This document shows positions 32,527-41,346 of a DNA stretch of 64,000 nucleotides, one piece after another. The DNA lies in the NCBI RefSeq assembly GCF_013778455.1, contig NZ_JACEHE010000004.1, positions 62,001 through 126,000 on the forward strand, read 5' to 3'. The position numbers and the translations under genes are program-made. A model generated the notes under the pieces. It was not told the origin of the DNA. It saw only the letters and a program-made list of their open reading frames with translations, and did no database searches. The DNA is from Streptomyces himalayensis subsp. himalayensis. GTDB lineage: Bacteria > Actinomycetota > Actinomycetes > Streptomycetales > Streptomycetaceae. Every line of letters starts with the position of its first letter. Positions within the stretch are counted from its first letter, which is position 1.

Positions 32527-33762
32527 ATGCGAATCGGAGAGCTCGCCGGCATCGCCGGCGTCACCACCCGTGCCGTGCGGCACTACCACCGCATCGGGTT
32601 GCTGCCCGAGCCGCCGCGCCAGCCCAACGGGTACCGCGAGTACTCGCTGCGCGATGCCGTCGAGCTGGCCCGGATCCGTCGGCTGACCGAGCTCGGCCTG
32701 AGCCTGGACGAGGTGAAGGACGTACTGGCGGACGACGCGGGCAAGGATCTCGTCGAGATCCTCGCCGAGTTGGACGCCGACCTGGCCCGCCAGGAGGAGG
32801 CCATCCGGCAGCGCCGCGCCCGCCTGGGCCGGCTGCTCGAGCAGGCAGAGCAGACCGGGCGGCTGCCCGCCGAGGCCCCCGTCTCCCCCGAGCTCACAGC
32901 CGTCTTCGACCACATGGCTCGCGCCTCGGCGCGGTTGCCCGGGCCGGAGCCGGCGATGGCGGCCAAGGAGCGGGAGCTGCTCGCCCTTCTGGAGACCGGC
33001 TCCCCAGGCGGCGACCGCGGCTGGCTCGACGCCATGATGCACAGCCTCAGCGCCGATCCGGAGGCCATGGAGCGCGCCTACGAGGTCTACGCCCAGCTGG
33101 ACGAGCTGGCCGAGGCCGCCGAGGACGACCCACGGGTGGAGGAGACAGCCCGGGCCATCGTCGACAGCATCCCCGCGGCCCGTCCGCGGGTACGAACCGG
33201 ACCGGTGACACCCCCGGCTCCGACTCGGTCAGCCGCACTCGCAGCCGGTGACCGACCGAGCGACAGTCCGGGGCCGGCCGGCCGCGGATCGGCGAGCATC
33301 GCGCCGATGTGCGCGTCCACGAGCTGCTGGATACGCGGGCGGAGCGCGGCCATCCGTGTCGTCTCCCAGCAGCGGCGGTCCTCGGTCATGGACGCCAGCC
33401 GTGGCGATGAGGACGAGTGCGGCCAGCACGTAAACGGTGCGCAGACCTGCTGCCGCACGCTCTGTCTGCCGCTCTTCCCGGCCGTCGGAGCCAGGTTCCG
33501 TGGCCGGCTCGGGGCCGGGGCCGGGCAGACAGAATCGCAGGGCGACGCACGCGGCGATCGCGAACACCGCAGCCAAGATCGCCAGATCTGCGGATGCCTC
33601 GGCAGGAGGTTGGCGATGCTTCAGGAGGTGGTCCGGCGGGACGGCCAGGGATCAGATGGTCCGGCCGGCGTGCGGGAGCGGTCAAGACCGGAACAGCCGA
33701 TCGCACACAAACGAACACCCGAACAAACAAGTTGTTCGGTCGCCCTTGCCGAACAGCGGTGA
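32527..33762 (+). CDS. MerR-family regulator with replaced C-terminus
   Basis: The first 220 residues are a normal MerR regulator: helix-turn-helix MRIGELAGIAGVTTRAVRHY, wing RQPNGYREYSLRDAVELARI, a coiled coil (residues about 75-120) and a helical effector part. After about residue 220 (SIPAARPRV) the frame changes character to Ser-, Arg- and Cys-rich sequence of 190 residues. The opposite strand of that part encodes pieces of other genes (cytochrome P450 and a membrane protein). The natural C-terminus has therefore been lost by rearrangement, and the tail to 33762 is probably not functional protein. The DNA-binding half should still bind the palindrome at 32496-32510. Confidence 0.75.
   Translation: MRIGELAGIAGVTTRAVRHYHRIGLLPEPPRQPNGYREYSLRDAVELARIRRLTELGLSLDEVKDVLADDAGKDLVEILAELDADLARQEEAIRQRRARLGRLLEQAEQTGRLPAEAPVSPELTAVFDHMARASARLPGPEPAMAAKERELLALLETGSPGGDRGWLDAMMHSLSADPEAMERAYEVYAQLDELAEAAEDDPRVEETARAIVDSIPAARPRVRTGPVTPPAPTRSAALAAGDRPSDSPGPAGRGSASIAPMCASTSCWIRGRSAAIRVVSQQRRSSVMDASRGDEDECGQHVNGAQTCCRTLCLPLFPAVGARFRGRLGAGAGQTESQGDARGDREHRSQDRQICGCLGRRLAMLQEVVRRDGQGSDGPAGVRERSRPEQPIAHKRTPEQTSCSVALAEQR
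33266..33378 (-). pseudogene. Cytochrome P450 gene fragment
   Basis: The minus strand reads TRMAALRPRIQQLVDAHIGA and MLADPRPA, which matches the region after the first third of Streptomyces cytochrome P450 proteins. Only about 35 codons remain; neither the heme-binding cysteine loop nor the I-helix is present. Confidence 0.55.
33386..33576 (-). pseudogene. Membrane protein gene fragment
   Basis: The minus strand starts MAAVFAIAACVALRFCLPGP and after a charged linker has TVYVLAALVLIATAGV, two hydrophobic segments, before sense is lost at the join with the P450 fragment. The family cannot be named. Confidence 0.35.
33709..33739. promoter_or_regulatory. TGTTCG-type operator in front of the lyase gene
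   Basis: Read on the minus strand, the segment has TTTGTTCGGGTGTTCGTTT, that is two TGTTCG units, and on the plus strand GTTGTTCGG. Similar TGTTCG repeats stand before the ABC transporter (39784-39809) and the regulator (39681-39694). TGTTCG half-sites suit DeoR-type helix-turn-helix domains such as GlpR. Confidence 0.5.
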
Positions 33763-33829
33763 CCCATGCCACCGTGCTGGCCCTGGGACGGCTTCAACCT
33801 TCGTCAGTTTCACCAACTTTGGAGCCGCA

Positions 33830-36733
33830 ATGTCCCAGATCAGCCGTCGGCGGCTGCTCCGCATCGCCGCGCTCACCGGCGTCGGCCTCGGCGTCACCTC
33901 AGTCTCCCGCCCGGCCTACGCCGCCGACGAATACGACGTGCTGCGCGAGCGCTGGGTCAGCAAGACCATCATCGGTTCGGGCTACGACGCCTCGGCCGAG
34001 CCGTTCGCCGGGCAGTTCGCCCAGATCGGCGCCACGGCCTCGACTCTGCAGTCGTCCATGGCCCCGGCATCCTCGTCGCTGTGGCCGGAGTTGCCGATCG
34101 GCAGCGCGTACGACAGCTCCAACGTGACCTCGTGCTTCACCAGGCTGAGGACGATGGCGCAGGCATGGGCGCTGCCCGGCACCGGCCTGACCGGCGACAC
34201 CGGCCTGCTCGCCGACATCGTCAGCGGCCTGGACTGGATGAACGCAGGTGCCTACACACCCACGACGACGACGTACGACAACTGGTGGGACTGGCAGATC
34301 GGCGCGCCGAAGCCGCTGTTGGACACCATGGCGCTGGTGTACGGGTCGCTGTCGAGCAGTCAGATCAGCGGTTGTCTGTCAGCTGTCGATCACTTCGTTC
34401 CCGACTCGGCGGTGGCCTCCTACAGCGGCTCCAGCACCGGCGGCAACCGGGTCGATCTGTGCCAGGTGCTCATACTGCGCGGCATCCTCGGCAAGAGCTC
34501 GGCGAAGATCACGACCGGGCGGGGCGCGCTGTCGCCGGTGTTCCCCCTGGTGCGCGACGACGACGGTTTCTACGCCGACGGCTCGTTCCTCCAGCACCAC
34601 ATCGTTCCCTACGTCGGTACCTACGGCCAGATCCTGGTCAACGGGCTGGCCGGGCTGCTGGTGTTGCTCACCGGCTCCACATGGGCGGTCACCGATACGG
34701 GTCGGCAGGTCCTCTTCGACGCGGCCATCGCCGCGACCGCGCCCTTCCTGTTCAACGGACTCATGATGGACGGCCAGTCCGGCCGTGCCATCAGCCGCGG
34801 GATCAAGAGCGCCGGCAACCCGCTCGGCATCCAGCAGGACGACCACACCCGCGGACACGCCATGATCAGCGGCCTGCTGTTGCTGGCCGAGGCAGCGTCG
34901 GCCGAGGAGGCAGCCAAGTGGAAGGCGATGGCCAAGGGCTGGCTGCAGCGCGACTACTGGAGCCCCTACCTCTCCGACAGGTCGTTGCAGGTCCCGGCGC
35001 TGGCCCGGGGGCAGGCGGTGCTCGACGACACCTCGATCACTCCCGCGGCCGAGCCGGTGGTCAGCCAGGTCTTCGGCGCCATGGACCGGGCCACCCACCG
35101 CAGGGCGGGATGGGCGCTGGCCGTGGCGATGTGCTCGGCCAGGACCACGTTCTACGAGACGGGTAACGGCGAGAACCTGCGCGGCTGGCACACCAACTCC
35201 GGGATGACGTACTGGTGGGGAGACTCCTTCGGCAACGGGCAGTACTCCGACGCCTTCTGGCCGACGGTCGACCCGTACCGGCTTCCGGGGACGACCGTGT
35301 CGCGCAAGCCGCTGGCCGACGCTGAGGGCGGTTCCTTCGGCAGACCGGTGCCCACCGGCGCCGTGTGGGTGGGCGGCGCCACCGACGGCACGTACTCCGC
35401 CGTCGGCCAGGACACCAGGGGACTCACCTCGACGCTGGCGGCCAAGAAGTCCTGGTTCTGCCTGGACGACCAGGTCGTCTGCCTGGGCGCCGGGATCACC
35501 TCCAGCGACGGGTACGCGGTGGAGACCACGATCGACAACCGCAACCTCGGCAGCACCAGTTCGGCCGCCTTCACCGTCGACGGGACCGCCCAGCCGACCA
35601 CGCTGGGCTGGGCGGCCACGTTCACCGGCGCCTCATGGGCGGCGCTCAAGGGCTTCGGCGGCTACGTGTTCCCCGGCGGCGCCACGTTCAAGGCACTCCG
35701 GGAATCCCGCACCGGGTCGTGGCACGACATCAACACCGACGCCTCCACCACCTCGCTGACCCGTCCCTACGTCACTCTCTGGTTCGACCACGGGACCGAC
35801 CCGGGCAGCGGCTCGTACGCCTACATCCTCCTGCCCGGTGCCACCTCCACGACGACCGCCACGCGCGCCGCGAGCCCGACGGTGAGGGTCCTGGCCAACA
35901 CCGCGAACGTGCAGGCCATCACCGACAGCGCCACCGCGGTGACCGCCGCCAACTTCTTCACCGCGGGCACGGCAGGTCCGATCACGGTCTCCAAGCCCTG
36001 CTCGGTGCTGATGCGCGAGAGCGGCGGCACGCTCGGCGTCACCGTCGCCGACCCCACCCGCGCCGCCACCACGGTCACCGTGACGATCGACCGCTCCGGT
36101 TACGTCACGGCGAGCGGCGACGCCGAGGTCCAGGTGACGGGGCTTGACCCCATCACCCTGGTGGTCGAGGTGGGCGGCAGCCAGGGCGCGTCCCGGACCA
36201 TCACCTTCGGCACGGGTTCGGCGGTCACGGCCGGGCGCTCGCGGTCTCTCGCACCGACAGCCGACGCGTACGTCCGCGACGGCTCCTACGCGGCGACCAA
36301 CTACGGGACGGACACCACGCTGGTCGTCAAGAACACCACGGCCGGATACGCCCGGCGCTCGTTCCTGAAGTTCGACGTGTCCGGCCTGCCCGCCGCGCCG
36401 CGCCGCGCCGTGCTCTGGGTGTACGGCAGGACCGCCGACAACGGCGGCACCCAGTCGACGGTCAGCGCGTACTCCGCCAGTAACGACAGCTGGACCGAGA
36501 CCGGCCTGACCTGGAACAGCCAGCCGGCCCTCGGCACAGTCCTGTCCTCCCGCCCGATCGGCTCCGTCAACGACTGGGTGCCTCTCGACGTCACCGCGCA
36601 TGTGCGGAGCCAGTACTCCGGCGACGGCACCGCCACCATTGCCCTCGCGCAGCAGGCCGCCGGGCTCGTGGTCCTGCTCAACAGCCGGGAGAACGCCGCC
36701 AACCAGCCGTTCCTCCACCTCATCGCCGACTGA
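33830..36733 (+). CDS. Polysaccharide lyase family 8 with C-terminal DNRLRE (CBM96-like) domain, Tat-exported
   Basis: The ATG at 33830 has GGAG upstream. The 967-residue protein opens with a twin-arginine signal (SRRRLLRIAAL, cleavage after AYA at about 31). Residues about 35-400 are the alpha/alpha toroid of PL8 lyases, with the catalytic Asn in TGGNRVDLC, the His and Tyr in FLQHHIVPYVGTYG and the Arg in GRAISR. The beta-sandwich domains follow (NSGMTYWWGDSFGNGQY). The last 165 residues (ADAYVRDGSYAATNYG, FLKFDVSGLP) are a DNRLRE/CBM96-type carbohydrate-binding domain. PL8 enzymes split hyaluronan, chondroitin or xanthan by beta-elimination; which one is not decided by sequence alone. It heads a polysaccharide-use locus and carries a TGTTCG operator. 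Confidence 0.88.
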   Translation: MSQISRRRLLRIAALTGVGLGVTSVSRPAYAADEYDVLRERWVSKTIIGSGYDASAEPFAGQFAQIGATASTLQSSMAPASSSLWPELPIGSAYDSSNVTSCFTRLRTMAQAWALPGTGLTGDTGLLADIVSGLDWMNAGAYTPTTTTYDNWWDWQIGAPKPLLDTMALVYGSLSSSQISGCLSAVDHFVPDSAVASYSGSSTGGNRVDLCQVLILRGILGKSSAKITTGRGALSPVFPLVRDDDGFYADGSFLQHHIVPYVGTYGQILVNGLAGLLVLLTGSTWAVTDTGRQVLFDAAIAATAPFLFNGLMMDGQSGRAISRGIKSAGNPLGIQQDDHTRGHAMISGLLLLAEAASAEEAAKWKAMAKGWLQRDYWSPYLSDRSLQVPALARGQAVLDDTSITPAAEPVVSQVFGAMDRATHRRAGWALAVAMCSARTTFYETGNGENLRGWHTNSGMTYWWGDSFGNGQYSDAFWPTVDPYRLPGTTVSRKPLADAEGGSFGRPVPTGAVWVGGATDGTYSAVGQDTRGLTSTLAAKKSWFCLDDQVVCLGAGITSSDGYAVETTIDNRNLGSTSSAAFTVDGTAQPTTLGWAATFTGASWAALKGFGGYVFPGGATFKALRESRTGSWHDINTDASTTSLTRPYVTLWFDHGTDPGSGSYAYILLPGATSTTTATRAASPTVRVLANTANVQAITDSATAVTAANFFTAGTAGPITVSKPCSVLMRESGGTLGVTVADPTRAATTVTVTIDRSGYVTASGDAEVQVTGLDPITLVVEVGGSQGASRTITFGTGSAVTAGRSRSLAPTADAYVRDGSYAATNYGTDTTLVVKNTTAGYARRSFLKFDVSGLPAAPRRAVLWVYGRTADNGGTQSTVSAYSASNDSWTETGLTWNSQPALGTVLSSRPIGSVNDWVPLDVTAHVRSQYSGDGTATIALAQQAAGLVVLLNSRENAANQPFLHLIAD

Positions 36734-36780
36734 ATCGCGCGTTCCTCCACCTCATCACCGACCGAATCACCGACTGACAA
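36729..36780. repeat. Short tandem duplication after the lyase gene
   Basis: The last codons and stop of the lyase gene (TTCCTCCACCTCATC) are repeated about 40 bases later together with CCGACTGAATC-like pieces, a small duplication between two genes. Confidence 0.6.
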
Positions 36781-36791
36781 GCCAAGGAATC

Positions 36792-38531
36792 ATGCCGACT
36801 CTGCTCCAACTGCACGGTCCCGCTCCGACCAGCCGGGTCGCCTGGGCCGACGCCCTGGTCGCGATCGCCGCCCCGGCCACCCGGCTGGCAGCGCTCGGCC
36901 CCGGACGCCAGCCGGTGCACGGCAGCACCAACGACCCGGGCGCCACCTGGTTCGAGCTGGTCGCCCGCCCGCTGTGGGGCCTGGCCGCCCACGCCGCCGG
37001 CGGGCTGACCGGCGCGGAAACCCAGTGGGACCAGGCGCGTACAGCTCTGGCCGCCGCGGTCGATCCGGACCATGCCTGGTACATCGGCCCACCGATGGAC
37101 CTGGAGCAGCGCCTGGTCGAATCCGCCGCGGTCGGCTACGCCCTGGCGGAGGCCCCGCAGCACTTGTGGGATCCGCTGAGCGCCGGGCAGCAAGAGCGCC
37201 TGGCCGACTGGCTGTCGGCGGCCGCGCTGACCCGCCCGCACGAGAACAACTGGCGCTTCTTCCCCGTGCTGGCCGCGGCCGGGCTGCGGGCCGTGGGCGT
37301 TCCCGTCGACGAGGCGGTCGCGGACGCGCACCTGGACAGGATCGAGGACTTCGCCCTCGCCGACGGCTGGTACGCCGACGGCGACCACGGTGCACGCGAC
37401 TACTACGTACCGTTCGGCTTCCACTTCTACAGCCTGCTGCTCGCCTCGCTGAAGGCCATGGACGACGACAGGGCCGCGCTGTACCGCAGCCGCGCCTCCG
37501 AGTTCGCGGCGCAGTTCCAGCACTGGTTCGCCGCGGACGGCGCTGCGGTGCCCTTCGGCCGCAGCCTCGCCTACCGCTTCGCCCAGGGCTCGTTCTGGTC
37601 CGCGCTCGCCGCGGCCGATCTGCCTGCTGTGGACTGGCCGGTGGCGCGGGGACTGGCGGAACGCAACCTGGCCTGGTGGTGGCGGCAGCCGCTCGCCGCC
37701 GAGGACGGCTCGCTGACCCCGGGTTACGGCTATCCGAACGCGGCAGTCGTCGAGGAATACATCGGCGCCGGCTCGCCGTACTGGGGCACCAAGGTTTTCG
37801 CCGCGCTCGCCGCGCCCGCCGGCCATTCCTTCTGGACCTGCGAGCCCTCCGGCCCGGCGCCGACAGAGACCATCAGTGCCCAGCCGGCCGCGGCGATGGT
37901 CCTCACCCGGGACGCGCACGGCGATGTCGTCGCGCTGGCCGGGCAGCGTCCGCCCGCCTTCAACCCACGTGGCGCGGCGGCCAAGTACGCCAAGTTCGCC
38001 TATTCCTCCCTGGCCGGTTTCAGCGTCCCCCTCGACACGGCGAGCCTGCACCAGGGGGCCTTCGACAGCACCCTGGCGCTGTCCGACGACGGCACGCGAT
38101 GGCGGACCCGGACCGACGGGGAGGCCGTCCTCGAGGGCGAGATGCTGATCGTGCGCTGGAGCCCCTGGCCGGACGTGGCCGTGGAGACCCGCCTGACCCC
38201 GGACGTCGGCGGGCACCTGCGCGAGCACCGCATCACCACCGCCCGCCCGCTGCACACGGTCGAGGGCGGTTTCTGCGTCCCGCTGCGCGCGTGTGGCCGC
38301 ACACCTTCCGGAACCGTCGAGGAAAAGGGGTTCGCGAGTGCCGCGGCCGACGGGATCTCCAGCGACATCGTCTGCCACTCACCGGGCGGCCGCAGGCGCG
38401 CCGGCGAGGCCATGACGCCGATGGCGGGCTCTCACCTGGTGCATCCACGCACCGTCCTGCCCACGCTCCGCGGGACGCTGGAGCCGGGCGAGCACATCCT
38501 GCGCTGCCGGGTCTCGGTCACCCGCGGCTGA
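36792..38531 (+). CDS. DUF2264 domain protein (candidate glycoside hydrolase)
   Basis: The ATG at 36792 has AAGGAA upstream. The 579-residue protein fits DUF2264 (PF10022): an alpha/alpha barrel with WFELVARPLWGLAAHAAGG, ENNWRFFPVLAAAGLR, DGWYADGDHGARDYYVPFGF (acidic residues suited to catalysis) and a C-terminal beta part (FSYSSLAGF-like, AKFAYSSLAGFSVPLD). Members of this fold include beta-glucuronidases and enzymes acting on uronic acid oligomers. No signal peptide is seen, so it would act in the cytoplasm on imported oligosaccharides. No GH88-type unsaturated glucuronyl hydrolase is encoded in the locus, so this protein may take that step. The gene follows the lyase gene on the same strand. 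Confidence 0.78.
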   Translation: MPTLLQLHGPAPTSRVAWADALVAIAAPATRLAALGPGRQPVHGSTNDPGATWFELVARPLWGLAAHAAGGLTGAETQWDQARTALAAAVDPDHAWYIGPPMDLEQRLVESAAVGYALAEAPQHLWDPLSAGQQERLADWLSAAALTRPHENNWRFFPVLAAAGLRAVGVPVDEAVADAHLDRIEDFALADGWYADGDHGARDYYVPFGFHFYSLLLASLKAMDDDRAALYRSRASEFAAQFQHWFAADGAAVPFGRSLAYRFAQGSFWSALAAADLPAVDWPVARGLAERNLAWWWRQPLAAEDGSLTPGYGYPNAAVVEEYIGAGSPYWGTKVFAALAAPAGHSFWTCEPSGPAPTETISAQPAAAMVLTRDAHGDVVALAGQRPPAFNPRGAAAKYAKFAYSSLAGFSVPLDTASLHQGAFDSTLALSDDGTRWRTRTDGEAVLEGEMLIVRWSPWPDVAVETRLTPDVGGHLREHRITTARPLHTVEGGFCVPLRACGRTPSGTVEEKGFASAAADGISSDIVCHSPGGRRRAGEAMTPMAGSHLVHPRTVLPTLRGTLEPGEHILRCRVSVTRG

Positions 38532-38582
38532 CGGGCGACGTCTCACGCCCCTTTCCGCTCGGCCTCGCCCTTTCGCTCGGCC

Positions 38583-39662
38583 TCACGCCTCTTCCCGCTC
38601 AGGAGCGGGAAGAGGCGCCCGCTCGCCCATGGTGGAGGTCCTGACGCGCAGGGTGGGCATGAGGTGGACATGGCGCTTGATCGGGCCGTCCCCCGCGCGC
38701 ATGCGCCGGAGCAGCATCTCCACCCCGGTGCGCGCGATGGCCCGTCGCGGCGGGGACACGGCGGTGATGGGGATGTCGGCGAGCGCGGCGAACACGTCGT
38801 CGTAGGCGACAAGGGCGACGTCGTCGGGTACTGCCAGGCCGCGGCTGAGCAGCCGCTGCTGCACGGCGATCGCGACGTCGTCCGAATGGGCGAGGACCGC
38901 GGTCACCCCGGCTGACAGCGCCTCCTCCAGCACGTCGTCGAGCCCGTCCATGCTGAACATGTCGACCCGCGGGACGTCCTTGTCGAGCCCGATGGCGTCC
39001 GCGACCATCTGATATCCGCGATGGATCAGGGCCGAGGTCGGCGTGGTCTGCGTGATGACCGCGATCTTGCGGTGGCCCAGCTCCGCCAGGTGCCGGAGGG
39101 CCTGGACCGCACCCAACTCGTGATCGGATGCCACGTACTCGATTAAATCGACGTCCACCGGCTGGCGGCGTTCCACGAACACCACCGGCACGGGCAGCGT
39201 CGGCGCCCACGCCGGTACGGGCGCGGCGGCGCTGGGCGTCAGCAGCAGCCCTTCGGCCCCGGCGTCCAGCAGCCTCTCGGCCTGGATCAGATCCTCCTGC
39301 TGATCGTGGCGGGAGACCCCCACGACGAGCCTGACATGGTGGGCAGCGGCGGCCGCCTGGGCGCCCCGGATCAGCTCGTGGAAGTAGAGGGTCGCCGCCG
39401 GGACCAGCATCCCGATGGCTCGCTGCTTGCCGGGCCTGGGCGCGGCGGGCTCGGCGGCCCCGGCGGGCGCGTCGTCGCCGGGCCGGGGCAGGACCGCGCC
39501 CCCGTGCACGCGCACGAGATCGCCGCGTTCGTGCAGCAGGGCGATGTCCCGGCGGATGGTGAGCTGAGCGACTTTGAACCGCTCGGCCAGCGCGGTCACC
39601 CGGACAGAGCCGTACCTGCGCAGGAGCTGAAGGATGGCGTCCTGCCTCTGGGCAGCGTGCAT
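38583..39662 (-). CDS. Regulator with DeoR-type DNA-binding and LacI-type sensor domain
   Basis: The 359-residue protein begins with a DeoR helix-turn-helix (RQDAILQLLRRYGSVRVTAL, VAQLTIRRDIALLHERGDLV, RVHGGAV). Instead of the usual DeoR sugar-phosphate domain it has a LacI/PBP1-type sensor (residues about 80-345: IGMLVPAATLYFHELIRGAQ, LGHRKIAVITQTTPTSALIH, VPDDVALVAYDDV). Such hybrids are common in Streptomyces and bind sugars. It lies between the lyase genes and the transporter genes, so control of both by the TGTTCG repeats is likely. A 15-bp perfect hairpin overlaps its stop. Confidence 0.86.
   Translation of the reverse strand: MHAAQRQDAILQLLRRYGSVRVTALAERFKVAQLTIRRDIALLHERGDLVRVHGGAVLPRPGDDAPAGAAEPAAPRPGKQRAIGMLVPAATLYFHELIRGAQAAAAAHHVRLVVGVSRHDQQEDLIQAERLLDAGAEGLLLTPSAAAPVPAWAPTLPVPVVFVERRQPVDVDLIEYVASDHELGAVQALRHLAELGHRKIAVITQTTPTSALIHRGYQMVADAIGLDKDVPRVDMFSMDGLDDVLEEALSAGVTAVLAHSDDVAIAVQQRLLSRGLAVPDDVALVAYDDVFAALADIPITAVSPPRRAIARTGVEMLLRRMRAGDGPIKRHVHLMPTLRVRTSTMGERAPLPAPEREEA
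38586..38617. terminator. Hairpin terminator between convergent genes
   Basis: CGCCTCTTCCCGCTC and GAGCGGGAAGAGGCG form a perfect 15-bp stem with a 2-base loop. It overlaps the 3' end of the regulator gene and follows the DUF2264 gene, so it can end transcription from both sides. Confidence 0.65.
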
Positions 39663-39680
39663 GTTCGACCCCCCGTCGGA

Positions 39681-39694
39681 TGTTCATTCGTACG
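39681..39694. promoter_or_regulatory. Operator-like site before the regulator gene
   Basis: TGTTCATTCGTACG, 19 bases before the regulator start, resembles the TGTTCG repeats before the transporter and lyase genes and may give autoregulation. Confidence 0.35.
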
Positions 39695-39783
39695 CACCTT
39701 ACCGACCAGATCGCACACATGACAGCCCGTCTAGCTGCCGCATCAAACAAATAACGCCTGGTCAGAATGGGCCATGAACACTT

Positions 39784-39809
39784 GATGTTCGTTCATGTTC
39801 GATGTTCGG
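39784..39809. promoter_or_regulatory. TGTTCG direct repeats before the transporter operon
   Basis: Three TGTTCG-type units (at about 39786, 39796 and 39803) follow each other at 10 and 7 bases in an AT-richer stretch between the regulator and transporter. This is the best operator candidate of the locus. Confidence 0.5.
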
Positions 39810-39920
39810 ATTGGCCCTTGCCGGTGCTCTGGACCGGCCCCCACAATCCACGGAAGCCGTGACCTGCCTCCCAGATGCTCGCGGATCACTCGTTCCCCAC
39901 GTCTCTGATCAAGGAGAACC

Positions 39921-41330
39921 ATGTCTCGCTCCCAGATTTCCCGGCGCCAACTGCTCCGCTGGGCGGGGACCTCCACCCTTGCCGTCTCCTCCGCCGGCGT
40001 CCTGGGCGCCTGCGCCAGCCCTGGCGACTCCTCCACCGGAACCGCCGCGCCGAAGGGAGCGACCAGCAAGGCCAACCCGTTCGGTGTCGCCAACAGCGGC
40101 AACCTCGAGGCCGTGATCTTCAAGGGCGGGTACGGCGACGCCTACGCCACCAAGGTGCACCAGCCCCTGCTGCAGAAGGCCTTCCCCAAGCTCTCGATCA
40201 AGCACTCCAGCACCCCGAACATCGTCGAGACGCTCCAACCGCGCTTCGTCGGCGGCGACGTGCCCGATGTCAGCACCCTCCAGAAGCTCGACCTCGGCGC
40301 GCTGATCCAGTCCGAAGCGCTGACCGACCTGACCCCGCTGCTGGACGCCCCCACGGTGGACGACCCGGACACGAAGGTCCGCGACGTCCTGGCCCCCGGC
40401 GCGATCGAGGCAGGCACCGTCGACGGCAAGTTCTACCGGCTGATGTATGTGCAGACCGTCTACGGCCTCTGGTACGACGCCCAGCTGTTCCAGAAGAACG
40501 GCTGGCAGGTCCCCGCCACCTGGGAGGCCTTCACCGAGCTGGCCGGCGAGATCAAGAAGGCCGGCATGGACCCCTTCGGCCTCGGCGGCAAGAACGCTGC
40601 GGACTACGCCTCGTTCGCCATCCTCACCCAGGCCGGGAAGGCCGGCGGGCTGGACGTCCTCGAGAACATCGACAACCTGGAGGACGGCGCCTGGAAGGAG
40701 GACGCCGTCATAGAGACGCTCACCGCATGGAAGGAGTTCGCCCAGAAGTACGTCGATGCCCGGTACGCCGGGCTCATGCACACCGAGGCCCAGCTGCGCC
40801 AGGTCCAGGGCAAGCTCGCCTTCTATCCCTCCGGCAGCTGGCTGGAGAGCGAGATGAAGAAGGACACCCCGTCCGGCTTCACCTTCGCCATGATGCCGGT
40901 GCCGAGCCTGACCTCCTCCGACGCCCTGCCGGGGGCGGCCGTCCGCGCCACCGCGGGAGAGCCGTTCGGCGTCCCGGCCAAGGCGAAGAACCCCGGCGCG
41001 GGCATGGAGTACCTGCGCCAGATGGTCTCCAAGGCGGGTGCGTCCGGCTTCACCAAGCAGACGGGCGCGCTCACCGTCGTCAAGGACAGCTACGAGGGCC
41101 TCACGCTGACGCCGGGCACCAAGAGCGCCGCCGACGCGCTGGCGGCCGCCGGGAAGGACGTCTTCAACGTCCGGCTCACCGAGTGGTACGCGCCGATGAA
41201 GGAGGAGCTCATCTCCGCAACCCTCGCGCTGCTTTTCGAGGACACCACCGCGGCCGAGTTCGCCGACCGGATGGAGAAGAAGGCCGCGGCGGTCAAGGCC
41301 GACTCGTCCATCAAGAAGTTCTCTCGCTGA
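39921..41330 (+). CDS. Sugar ABC transporter substrate-binding lipoprotein (NgcE-like)
   Basis: The ATG at 39921 has AAGGAG upstream. The 469-residue protein carries a twin-arginine signal with lipobox (SRRQLLRWAG, LGAC), so it is a Tat-exported lipoprotein. The mature part is a family 1 extracellular sugar-binding protein (PNIVETLQPRFVGGDVPDV, YGLWYDAQLFQKNGWQVPAT, LAFYPSGSWLESEM), closest in pattern to NgcE, which binds N-acetylglucosamine oligomers. Together with the two permeases it imports oligosaccharides, presumably those made by the PL8 lyase. No ATPase gene is present; a shared ATPase such as MsiK encoded elsewhere would be required. Confidence 0.88.
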   Translation: MSRSQISRRQLLRWAGTSTLAVSSAGVLGACASPGDSSTGTAAPKGATSKANPFGVANSGNLEAVIFKGGYGDAYATKVHQPLLQKAFPKLSIKHSSTPNIVETLQPRFVGGDVPDVSTLQKLDLGALIQSEALTDLTPLLDAPTVDDPDTKVRDVLAPGAIEAGTVDGKFYRLMYVQTVYGLWYDAQLFQKNGWQVPATWEAFTELAGEIKKAGMDPFGLGGKNAADYASFAILTQAGKAGGLDVLENIDNLEDGAWKEDAVIETLTAWKEFAQKYVDARYAGLMHTEAQLRQVQGKLAFYPSGSWLESEMKKDTPSGFTFAMMPVPSLTSSDALPGAAVRATAGEPFGVPAKAKNPGAGMEYLRQMVSKAGASGFTKQTGALTVVKDSYEGLTLTPGTKSAADALAAAGKDVFNVRLTEWYAPMKEELISATLALLFEDTTAAEFADRMEKKAAAVKADSSIKKFSR

Positions 41331-41346
41331 ACCTGAACGGAGCGCG

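Noticed and set aside
36720..38378. A 552-codon minus-strand frame opposite the DUF2264 gene
   Set aside because: Glycine- and arginine-rich shadow frame.
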